A DNA stretch of 64,000 bases, taken from Streptomyces sindenensis. GTDB taxonomy: Bacteria > Actinomycetota > Actinomycetes > Streptomycetales > Streptomycetaceae. The DNA is taken from contig NZ_BMSG01000017.1 of NCBI RefSeq assembly GCF_014649035.1, positions 62,001 to 126,000 on the forward strand, read 5' to 3'. Numbering within the stretch: position 1 is the stretch's first letter; the number at the start of each line of letters is the position of its first letter. Shown one piece after another: positions 7,998 through 15,032 of this stretch. The notes under the pieces were generated by a model. It was not told the DNA's origin and searched no databases. It was given only the letters and a program-made list of their open reading frames with translations. The position numbers were made by a program, and so were the translations under genes.

Positions 7998-8621
7998 CTA
8001 CTTCTGCTCGTCTTCCGGTGGCGTGATCCGCTTGTCCGCGGCCGGGACCGTTTCATCGAGCCGCTCCGAGACCATGCTGACAATACGTCGGCCGCCGATG
8101 CCGATGGCGATCAGGCCCAGCCCGTCGAACAGCAGGGCCAGCGAGAAGAAGCAGCCGAGCACGTACAGGCTGCTGTGCGGCCAGTCGAACAGCACCAGCA
8201 GGCCCAGGAGCAGGCCGAAGGCTCCCTGCAACAGCGTCCACCCCATCTGCGGGCCGCGCACCACGACGCTGCCGACGAGCCGGAAGACCCCGCCGGTCAG
8301 GAAGAGCAGAGCGGCGAACATGGTCAGCGCCTCGGCCGTGCCCTCGGGGTGCTTGATGACGACGACGCCCGCCGCGATGTTGAGGGCCGCGACCACCACG
8401 CCCAGCCAGAAGTAGCTCGTGCCGCGCGACTCGATCGCGTGCAGCAGCCCGACCAGACCGCCGACGAGCAGCAGCCAGCCGAAGAGCAGCATCGAGGTGA
8501 GGGTGGCCACGCCGGTGTAGACGAGCCCGATGATGCCCGCGATCACCAGCAGGGTGCCGAGCAGCGCCAGCCAGCCGAAACTGCGGCTCAGCTTCCTGCC
8601 CTCGGTGGTGGGTTCGTTCAT
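7998..8621 (-). CDS. HdeD/DUF308 family membrane protein
   Basis: A 207-residue protein with six hydrophobic helices arranged as three hairpins, matching the HdeD (acid-resistance membrane protein) family in length and glycine-rich helices (for example LLLVGGLVGLLHAIESRG). The C-terminal tail of about 25 residues is hydrophilic and charged. HdeD proteins are linked to acid stress in enteric bacteria; in actinomycetes the role is unknown. It is divergent from the enoyl-CoA hydratase gene over 80 bp. Confidence 0.82.
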   Translation of the reverse strand: MNEPTTEGRKLSRSFGWLALLGTLLVIAGIIGLVYTGVATLTSMLLFGWLLLVGGLVGLLHAIESRGTSYFWLGVVVAALNIAAGVVVIKHPEGTAEALTMFAALLFLTGGVFRLVGSVVVRGPQMGWTLLQGAFGLLLGLLVLFDWPHSSLYVLGCFFSLALLFDGLGLIAIGIGGRRIVSMVSERLDETVPAADKRITPPEDEQK

Positions 8622-8671
8622 CGACAGCTCCTCACGGTGCGTGCCCGTCTCGCGACCCCTTCTTGATCATA

Positions 8672-8681
8672 GGTTCGAACC
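8672..8681. promoter_or_regulatory. 10-bp palindrome in a divergent promoter region
   Basis: GGTTCGAACC is a perfect palindrome, about 50 nt upstream of the HdeD-like start and 20 nt upstream of the enoyl-CoA hydratase start. It could be an operator shared by both genes. It is not part of a tRNA. Confidence 0.3.
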
Positions 8682-8701
8682 GTGGGGATAGCATCCGGCG
8701 C

Positions 8702-9478
8702 ATGGACCGTACGGAACCTCGGCTGATCACGTCCGTCGAACGCGGTATCGCCACCGTCGTGATCGCGAACCCCGCCAAGCGCAACGCGATGACCACCGCG
8801 ATGTGGCGGAGCCTGCCGGAGCTGCTGGAGCGGCTGGCGGCCGATCCGGCGGTGCGGGTGCTGGTGCTGACCGGGGCCGGTGACACCTTCTGCGCCGGGG
8901 CCGACATCGCGGCGCTGCGGGAGAGCGCGGACGGCTCCCCGGGGCTGACCTCCGGGGTGACGGTGGAGGCCGAGGAGGCGCTCGCCGCGTTTCCCCGGCC
9001 GACGCTGGCGGCGGTGCGCGGCTACTGCGTGGGCGGCGGCAGCCAGCTCGCGACCGCCTGCGATCTGCGGTTCGCGGAGGAGGGTGCCTCCTTCGGGGTC
9101 ACCCCGGCCAACCTGGGCATCGTCTACTCGGCGTCCTCGACCCGGCGGCTGGTCGCCCTCGTCGGCCCGGGCACGGCCAAGCATCTGCTGTTCTCCGGCG
9201 AGCTGATCGGCACGGAGCGGGCGCTGCGCACCGGCCTGGTCGACGAGGTGCTCCCGCCCGGCGGTTTGGACAAGCGGGTCGAGGAGTACGTACGCCTGCT
9301 GGCGTCCCGGTCGCAGCTGACCCAGGCCGCGGCGAAGGAGTTCGCCGCGGGCCGGACGGACCGGGACGCCCACTGGGCCGCTGAGGCGCGGGGCAGTACG
9401 GACACGGCGGAGGGCGTCGCGGCCTTCCTGGAGCGGCGCGCGCCGCGGTTCACCTACACCACGGGCCCTACCGGGTGA
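8702..9478 (+). CDS. enoyl-CoA hydratase/isomerase family protein
   Basis: A 258-residue crotonase-fold protein, the usual length for the family. It acts on CoA thioesters; candidate reactions are hydration of 2-enoyl-CoA or double-bond isomerisation. The substrate and oxyanion-hole regions are visible as NPAKRNAM near residue 22 and FCAGADIAAL near residue 63, followed by the second loop YCVGGGSQLATACDLR. Start ATG 8702 begins the conserved region. It is monocistronic and separate from the main beta-oxidation operon at 25694-31462. The stop codon lies in the first unit of a 29-bp tandem repeat. Confidence 0.9.
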   Translation: MDRTEPRLITSVERGIATVVIANPAKRNAMTTAMWRSLPELLERLAADPAVRVLVLTGAGDTFCAGADIAALRESADGSPGLTSGVTVEAEEALAAFPRPTLAAVRGYCVGGGSQLATACDLRFAEEGASFGVTPANLGIVYSASSTRRLVALVGPGTAKHLLFSGELIGTERALRTGLVDEVLPPGGLDKRVEEYVRLLASRSQLTQAAAKEFAAGRTDRDAHWAAEARGSTDTAEGVAAFLERRAPRFTYTTGPTG

Positions 9479-9594
9479 GTCGGTGCGCCGCGGGCCCTAC
9501 CGGGTGAGTCGGTGCGCCGCGGGCCCTACCGGGTGAGTCGGTGCGCCGCGGGCCCTACCGGGTGAGTCGGTGCGCCGTGGGCCCTACCGGGTGA
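9463..9594. repeat. 29-bp tandem repeat array (4.5 copies) spanning both convergent gene ends
   Basis: Units beginning GGGCCCTACCGGGTGA start at 9463, 9492, 9521, 9550 and 9579, an exact 29-bp period with only a C-to-T change in the last spacer. The first unit supplies the final codons and TGA of the enoyl-CoA hydratase. The last unit supplies the TAG and final codons of the opposing DJ-1/PfpI gene. The intervening units are non-coding copies carrying both stop codons. Confidence 0.95.
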
Positions 9595-10219
9595 TGTGGC
9601 GGCTTTTGGACCGCCACTCCTCGACGAGGACGGCCGGGGCCTTCCGCGGCGAGCCGGAGTCGTAGGGCGGCTGGGGGTCGTACTCCGTGAGCAGCTGCAC
9701 CGAGCGCGCCACGTCGTCGCCCGCGATCCGGCCCAGCAGGGTCAGCCCCATGTCGATGCCGGAGGAGACCCCGGCGGCGGTGACGTACTTGCCGTCGAGC
9801 ACGACCCGCTCCCCGGTGGGCTCGACGCCGAACTCCTTCAGCACCTCCAGCGCCAGCCAGTGCGAGGTGGCCCGCCGCCCCTTCAGGAGTCCGGCCGCCG
9901 CCAGCAGCAGCGATCCGGTGCAGACCGAGGTGGTCCAGGTGGTGGTGGCGTCGACCGTGCGCAGCCAGCCGAGCAGGGCCTCGTTCTCCATCTGGCCGCT
10001 CTGGCCGGGGCCGCCGGGCACGATCACCAGATCGGGCGACGGCACTTCGGCGAGCGTCTTCTCCGCGACGAGCGCGAGGCTTCCGCTGTCGTTGCGGACG
10101 GGTCCGGTGCGTTCGGCGACGAAGACGGTCTCGGCGCCGGGGGCACGGCTGAGGATCTCGTAGGGGCCCACCGCGTCCAGGGCGGTGAAACGGTCGAAGA
10201 GCAGGATGGCGATCTGCAC
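9584..10219 (-). CDS. DJ-1/PfpI (ThiJ) family protein
   Basis: A 211-residue class I glutamine-amidotransferase-like protein. The nucleophile elbow is SVCTGSLLLAAAG (cysteine near residue 99), and the N-terminus ILLFDRFTALDAVGPYE resembles isonitrile hydratases and the N-terminal half of GlxA regulators. The reaction is uncertain; hydratase, glyoxalase or amidase activity are all known in the family. Start GTG 10219 has GAGG 8 nt upstream. It lies downstream of, and on the same strand as, an AraC regulator carrying the same domain, which may control it. The intergenic region contains a tetranucleotide repeat. Confidence 0.86.
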   Translation of the reverse strand: MQIAILLFDRFTALDAVGPYEILSRAPGAETVFVAERTGPVRNDSGSLALVAEKTLAEVPSPDLVIVPGGPGQSGQMENEALLGWLRTVDATTTWTTSVCTGSLLLAAAGLLKGRRATSHWLALEVLKEFGVEPTGERVVLDGKYVTAAGVSSGIDMGLTLLGRIAGDDVARSVQLLTEYDPQPPYDSGSPRKAPAVLVEEWRSKSRHITR

Positions 10220-10254
10220 GGGAACTGCCTCTCGGTTCGGACGGACAGACTGAA

Positions 10255-10286
10255 TGGCTGGATGGATGGATGGCTGGCTGGCTGGC
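10255..10286. repeat. tetranucleotide microsatellite (TGGC/TGGA)8
   Basis: Eight consecutive 4-bp units (TGGC, three TGGA, three TGGC, TGGG) lie 36-67 nt upstream of the DJ-1/PfpI GTG start. This is where a promoter would be expected. Confidence 0.9.
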
Positions 10287-10317
10287 TGGGCAACTGACCG
10301 GCGGTACGTCTCGGATG

Positions 10318-11289
10318 TCAGGTGCCGGCCGCTGGTGTACGGAAGCGGCGGCGGTATTCGGCCGGCGCCGTCGCGAGGGTCTTCACGAAGGCCCGGCGCA
10401 TGGCCTCCGGAGTGCCGTAGCCACTGGCGCGGGCGATCCGCTCGACGCCGTCGCCGGTGTCCTCCAGGAGCCGGCGGGCGTGCTCCAGACGGACACGTTC
10501 GACGTACCGCCCCGGGGTCGTGCCGGTCTCCTCCCGGAACGCCCGGGCGAAGTGCCGGGGCGAGAGCCGGGCACGGGCCGCGAGCGCGTCGACCCCGAGG
10601 TCGGCGTCCGGGTGCTGGGTGATCCAGTGCTGGACCTCGCGCAGCGGTTCGCGCCGGGCGGTCTGGGCGCTGAGCTGCGCGCTGAACTGGGCCTGGTTGC
10701 CGGGGCGGCGCAGGAACACCACGAGATGGCGGGCGATGGTCAGGGCGAGGTCCCGCCCGTGGTCCTCCTCGACGAGTGCGAGGGCGAGGTCGATGCCCGC
10801 GGTGACGCCCGCCGAGGTGGCCAGCCGCCCGTCCCGTACGAAGATCGGCTCCGGGTCGACCCGGACGGCCGGGTGATCACGGGCGAGCCGGTCGCAGTGG
10901 TTCCAGTGGGTCGTGACCCGGTGCCCGTCCAGCAGGCCCGCCCCGGCCAGCAGCAGCGCCCCGGTGCACACGGAGACCAGCCGCTCCGCGCGTGGCGCGT
11001 GCTCCCGCAGCCAGCCGGTCAGCTCCGGACAGGAACCCCGGGTGCCGTGCCCGCCGGGCACCAGCAGCGTGTGCGGAGCGGGCGCGTCCGCCAGGCTGCT
11101 GTCGGGCACCAGGGTGAGGCCGCTGGTCGACCGGACGGGGCCGCCGTCGAGCGAGGCGGTCCGCAGGTCGTAGGAGACACCGGGCGCCCGGGAGGCGCCC
11201 GCGAAGACCTCCATCGGCCCACTCACGTCGAGACTCTGAACGCCGTCGAAGAGGACGACCAGGACGGTTCGCTGCTTCACGTCTGCCAT
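10318..11289 (-). CDS. GlxA-type AraC-family transcriptional regulator
   Basis: A 323-residue protein: a DJ-1/PfpI-like domain at residues 1-190 (nucleophile elbow SVCTGALLLAGAG retained) followed by an AraC/XylS double helix-turn-helix domain at about 215-315 (LAARARLSPRHFARAF and RIARASGYGTPEAMRRAF). Such regulators sense a small ligand through the amidase-like domain. Start ATG 11289 matches the conserved N-terminus VLVVLFDGVQSLDV; the longer open frame upstream belongs to the antisense of the next gene. It probably controls the downstream DJ-1/PfpI gene; the divergent SCO6745-family gene is another candidate target. Confidence 0.9.
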   Translation of the reverse strand: MADVKQRTVLVVLFDGVQSLDVSGPMEVFAGASRAPGVSYDLRTASLDGGPVRSTSGLTLVPDSSLADAPAPHTLLVPGGHGTRGSCPELTGWLREHAPRAERLVSVCTGALLLAGAGLLDGHRVTTHWNHCDRLARDHPAVRVDPEPIFVRDGRLATSAGVTAGIDLALALVEEDHGRDLALTIARHLVVFLRRPGNQAQFSAQLSAQTARREPLREVQHWITQHPDADLGVDALAARARLSPRHFARAFREETGTTPGRYVERVRLEHARRLLEDTGDGVERIARASGYGTPEAMRRAFVKTLATAPAEYRRRFRTPAAGT

Positions 11290-11401
11290 CCTGGGCGGCG
11301 GGCGGCGATGGCCGCAATGACGCATACCCCTCCTTTCCTGCCATCGGGCTGCCGTCGGCCCGGTTCGGAGAACACCGGTGCTCCCCCGGGGTTCCACGTC
11401 G

Positions 11402-11417
11402 TACCGACCAGTCGGTA
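11402..11417. promoter_or_regulatory. TetR-type operator palindrome
   Basis: TACCGAC-CA-GTCGGTA is a perfect 7-bp inverted repeat with a 2-bp centre, ending 10 nt before the ATG at 11428. This geometry is typical of TetR-family operators. No TetR gene lies in the window. Confidence 0.6.
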
Positions 11418-11427
11418 ACGTGCCCGT

Positions 11428-12297
11428 ATGAGTACTCTCCCGGCCCGCGCGGAGCGCCGCTGCCACAACGCCGTCAACCCGCTGCACTCCTGCCTCTTCT
11501 TCTCCCCCGACCTGGGCGCGGAGATGGCGAAGATCGGCATCGAGGACCCCTCCGCCGCCTACTTCGCGACCCGTGCCGCCGCGTTCGGCGCCGTGGGCGC
11601 GGGCACCGTCAGCGCCACCTTCTACAACTTCAACCCCGTGCTCGTGGCCCGCCATGTCCCGGCCGTCTGGGAGACCGCCTCCCCCGAGGCGGTTCTCGGA
11701 GCCCGGCTGCGGGCGGCGGACTCCACGCTGCGGCGGCTGCTCGGCGAGGAGATCATCGCCTCCGACGCGATGGCGGAGGCGGCCCGGCTCGCATCGCGCG
11801 CAACCGAGGCCTGCACCCCGCACGCCCGCCCGCTGTACGCCGCGCACGCGGACCTGCCGGTGCCCGAGGAGCCGCACCTGGCGTTCTGGCACGCGGCGAC
11901 CCTGCTCCGCGAGCACCGGGGCGACGCGCATCTCGCCGCCCTGCTCGCGGCCGGTCTCGACCCGCTGGAGTCGCTCGTCAGCCACACCGCCACCGGGAAG
12001 GGCATGGCGATCCGCTGGATCCTGTCCTCCCGGGGCTGGCGCCGCACGGACTGGGAGGCCGCGGCCGACCGGCTGCGCGAGCGCGGGCTGCTGGAGACGG
12101 GCGACGAACTGGCACTGACCGAGGCCGGTACCGCGCTGCGGGCCGAGGTGGAGGAGGCGACGGACCGCATGGACATCGCGCCGTACGAACATCTGGGCGC
12201 GGACGGCGTGGAGCGGCTCACGGAACTCGCCCGGGGCTTCCTCTTCACCGCCGCGGCGGCAGGGGCGTTCCCGGCTTCGGCGACCGGCCGGGGCTGA
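11428..12297 (+). CDS. SCO6745-family protein (SalK-like, helix-turn-helix-like)
   Basis: A 289-residue protein of a widespread actinobacterial family related to SalK. The conserved N-terminal NPLHSCLFFSPDL region and the TATGKGMAIRWILSSRGW segment are visible, with a C-terminal winged-helix-like stretch (DWEAAADRLRERGLL). Its biochemical role is not established; the fold suggests a ligand-binding or DNA-binding protein. Start ATG 11428 follows a TetR-type palindrome, so expression is probably repressed by an unlinked TetR regulator. A strong terminator follows. Confidence 0.75.
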   Translation: MSTLPARAERRCHNAVNPLHSCLFFSPDLGAEMAKIGIEDPSAAYFATRAAAFGAVGAGTVSATFYNFNPVLVARHVPAVWETASPEAVLGARLRAADSTLRRLLGEEIIASDAMAEAARLASRATEACTPHARPLYAAHADLPVPEEPHLAFWHAATLLREHRGDAHLAALLAAGLDPLESLVSHTATGKGMAIRWILSSRGWRRTDWEAAADRLRERGLLETGDELALTEAGTALRAEVEEATDRMDIAPYEHLGADGVERLTELARGFLFTAAAAGAFPASATGRG

Positions 12298-12321
12298 GCC
12301 GGCAAGGGCCCCGGCACGGCT

Positions 12322-12353
12322 CGGGAGCCCCGCGCACCTCGGCGGGGCTCCCG
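12322..12353 (+). terminator. terminator after the SCO6745-family gene
   Basis: A perfect 12-bp GC stem (CGGGAGCCCCGC and its complement) with an 8-nt loop begins 25 nt after the stop codon. Confidence 0.8.
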
Positions 12354-12499
12354 GGCGTGTTGCCCGAGGTCACGCGACACGGCCCCCGGCCACGCGGCAC
12401 AATGCAGGCCCGGGGGATGCCCCCGGCAAGCAGATACGTGCTCATCGCGACCCGAGCACGGCCAGCACAGCCAGTACGAGAAGGCGAGTCGGGAAAACC

Positions 12500-14920
12500 G
12501 TGACGACGTCCATCGAAGGCAGGATCGCCGAGGAGCTCGGCGTACGTGAGCGACAGGTCAGGGCGGCCGTCGAGCTGCTCGACAGCGGATCGACCGTGCC
12601 GTTCATCGCGCGCTACCGCAAGGAGGCGACCGAATCCCTCGACGATGCGCAACTGCGCACGCTGGAGGAGCGCCTGCGCTATCTGCGGGAGCTGGAGGAG
12701 CGGCGTACGGCGATCCTCGATTCCGTCCGCGAACAGGGCAAGCTCGACGCGGCGTTGGAGGCGAGCATCCGGGCAGCCGAGACCAAGGCGCGCCTGGAGG
12801 ACATCTACCTGCCGTTCAAGCCCAAGCGGCGCACCAAGGCGCAGATCGCCCGGGAGGCGGGGCTCGAACCGCTGGCGGACGGCCTGCTCGGGGACCCGTC
12901 GGTCGATCCGCTCGCCGCTGCCGCCGCGTTCGTGGACGGCGACAAGGGTGTGGCGGACGCGGCTGCCGCCCTGGAGGGCGCACGCGCGATCCTCACCGAA
13001 CGGTTCTCCGAGGACGCCGACCTGACCGGCGAGCTGCGTGAGCGGATGTGGACGCGCGGCCGGCTGGCGGCCAAGGTGCGTCAGGGCCAGGAGGAGGCGG
13101 GCGCGAAGTTCGCCGACTACTTCGACTTCGCGGAGCCGTTCACCGCCCTGCCCTCGCACCGGGTGCTCGCGATGCTGCGCGGCGAGAAGGAGAACGTGCT
13201 CGATCTGGTTCTGGAGCCGGAGGAACCGGAGGCCGCCGAACGGCCGGGCCCGTCCGCGTACGAGAACATGATCGCCCGCCGCTTCGACATCGCCGACCGG
13301 GGCCGGCCGGGCGACAAGTGGCTGGCGGACACCGTCCGGTGGGCCTGGCGGACCCGGATCCAGGTGCACCTGGGCATCGACCTGCGGCTGAGGCTGCGTA
13401 CGGCGGCGGAGGACGAAGCGGTCCGGGTCTTCGCCTCGAACCTGCGTGATCTGCTGCTGGCCGCCCCGGCCGGGACGCGGGCCACGCTGGGCCTGGACCC
13501 CGGCTTCCGTACGGGGGTGAAGGTCGCGGTCGTCGACGCCACCGGCAAGGTGGTGGCCACCGATGTGATCCACCCGCACGTCCCCGCCAACAAGTGGGAC
13601 CAGGCGCTGGCGAAGCTCGCGCGTCTCGCGAAGGAGCACGCGGTCGACCTGATCGCGATCGGCAATGGCACCGCGTCCCGCGAGACGGACAAGCTCGCGG
13701 GTGAACTGATCGACAAGCACCCGGAGTTGAAGCTCACCAAGGTGATGGTCTCGGAGGCGGGCGCCTCGGTGTACTCCGCCTCCGCCTTCGCCTCGCAGGA
13801 ACTGCCCGACATGGACGTGTCGCTGCGCGGCGCGGTGTCCATCGCGCGGCGGCTCCAGGACCCGCTGGCCGAGCTGGTGAAGATCGACCCGAAGTCGATC
13901 GGTGTCGGCCAGTACCAGCACGACCTCTCCGAGGTGAAGCTCTCGCGGTCCCTGGACGCGGTCGTCGAGGACTGCGTGAACGGCGTCGGCGTGGACGTCA
14001 ACACCGCCTCCGCTCCCCTGCTTTCACGAGTCTCCGGGATCAGCTCGGGGCTCGCCGAGAACATCGTGGCGCACCGGGACGCCAACGGCCCCTTCCGTTC
14101 CCGCAAGGCGCTCAAGGACGTGGCGCGGCTCGGCCCGAAGGCGTACGAGCAGTGCGCGGGCTTCCTGCGGATCCGGGGCGGCGACGACCCGTTGGACGGC
14201 TCCAGCGTGCACCCGGAGGCGTACCCCGTGGTGCGGCGGATGGGGAAGACGGCCGGCGGCGAGGTCGCCTCGCTGATCGGCAACACGGACGCCCTGCGGG
14301 CGCTGCGCGCGGCGGACTTCGTGGACGACATGTTCGGGCTGCCGACCGTGACGGACATCCTCAAGGAGCTGGAGAAGCCGGGGCGCGACCCGCGGCCCGC
14401 TTTCCGTACGGCGACCTTCAAGGAGGGCGTCGAGAAGCTCGGCGACCTGGAGCCGGGCATGGTGCTGGAGGGCGTCGTGACGAACGTGGCCGCGTTCGGC
14501 GCGTTCGTCGACATCGGTGTCCACCAGGACGGTCTGGTGCACGTCTCGGCGCTGTCGAAGACGTTCGTGAAGGACCCGCGCGACGTGGTGAAGCCCGGGG
14601 ACATCGTGAAGGTCAAGGTCATGGACGTCGACGTGGAGCGCAAGCGGATCTCGCTGACGCTGCGCCTCGACGACGAGCCCGGCGCGGGCGGCGGGCAGCA
14701 GGGCCGCGGCGAGCGGGGCGGCCGTCCCCCGAAGCAGCGCCAGGGGCAGGGCTCCGGTGGCGGCCAGGGCCGTCAGGGCGGCCGGGACCGGCGCGGTGGC
14801 GGCGGGTCGCAGCGGGGCGGCCAGGGCGCTCCGGCTCCGGCGAACAGCGCCATGGCGGACGCGCTGCGGCGGGCCGGGCTGGCCGATCCGAAGCAGGGCG
14901 GCGGCGGCCGGGGGCGCTGA
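12500..14920 (+). CDS. tex: Tex-family RNA-binding transcription accessory protein
   Basis: An 806-residue cytoplasmic nucleic-acid-binding protein. Domains in order: helical Tex N-terminal region (1-190), central helices, YqgF/RNase H-like domain starting at LGLDPGFRTGVKVAVVD (about 331), helix-hairpin-helix region around GVDVNTASAPLLSRVSGI (about 500), and an S1 RNA-binding domain at about 650-720 (GVVTNVAAFGAFVDIG). A glycine/arginine/glutamine-rich tail of about 85 residues extends the protein beyond the core family. Start GTG 12500 directly precedes the conserved TSIEGRIAEELG. It is monocistronic and ends in a very strong hairpin. Family members affect transcription and RNA turnover. Confidence 0.95.
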   Translation: MTTSIEGRIAEELGVRERQVRAAVELLDSGSTVPFIARYRKEATESLDDAQLRTLEERLRYLRELEERRTAILDSVREQGKLDAALEASIRAAETKARLEDIYLPFKPKRRTKAQIAREAGLEPLADGLLGDPSVDPLAAAAAFVDGDKGVADAAAALEGARAILTERFSEDADLTGELRERMWTRGRLAAKVRQGQEEAGAKFADYFDFAEPFTALPSHRVLAMLRGEKENVLDLVLEPEEPEAAERPGPSAYENMIARRFDIADRGRPGDKWLADTVRWAWRTRIQVHLGIDLRLRLRTAAEDEAVRVFASNLRDLLLAAPAGTRATLGLDPGFRTGVKVAVVDATGKVVATDVIHPHVPANKWDQALAKLARLAKEHAVDLIAIGNGTASRETDKLAGELIDKHPELKLTKVMVSEAGASVYSASAFASQELPDMDVSLRGAVSIARRLQDPLAELVKIDPKSIGVGQYQHDLSEVKLSRSLDAVVEDCVNGVGVDVNTASAPLLSRVSGISSGLAENIVAHRDANGPFRSRKALKDVARLGPKAYEQCAGFLRIRGGDDPLDGSSVHPEAYPVVRRMGKTAGGEVASLIGNTDALRALRAADFVDDMFGLPTVTDILKELEKPGRDPRPAFRTATFKEGVEKLGDLEPGMVLEGVVTNVAAFGAFVDIGVHQDGLVHVSALSKTFVKDPRDVVKPGDIVKVKVMDVDVERKRISLTLRLDDEPGAGGGQQGRGERGGRPPKQRQGQGSGGGQGRQGGRDRRGGGGSQRGGQGAPAPANSAMADALRRAGLADPKQGGGGRGR

Positions 14921-14934
14921 GCCGGTTTTCCCCG

Positions 14935-14969
14935 GGGAGGCCGGGCCGCCGGGTGCGGCCCGGCCTCCC
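14935..14969 (+). terminator. terminator of tex
   Basis: A perfect 15-bp stem with a 5-nt CGGGT loop starts 15 nt after the tex stop. There is no T-tract. Confidence 0.85.
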
Positions 14970-14990
14970 TCCTCACTCCCTCGCGGGTTA

Positions 14991-15023
14991 CGGGGGTTGA
15001 GCGCGGGCCGCGTTCAACCCCCG
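14991..15023. terminator. second hairpin between convergent tex and ABC-F genes
   Basis: CGGGGGTTGA pairs with TCAACCCCCG, with further GC pairing inside. It lies 10 nt beyond the ABC-F stop on the minus strand, so it can terminate that gene and back up the tex terminator. Confidence 0.7.
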
Positions 15024-15032
15024 CAACCGCGC

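Noticed and set aside
8672..8681. GGTTCGAACC resembles a tRNA T-arm
   Set aside because: The surrounding 80 bp cannot form acceptor, D or anticodon arms; it is kept only as a palindrome in a divergent promoter region.
9463..9594. Regular 29-bp repeats as a CRISPR array
   Set aside because: The units are directly adjacent with no unique spacers, and there are no cas genes in the window.
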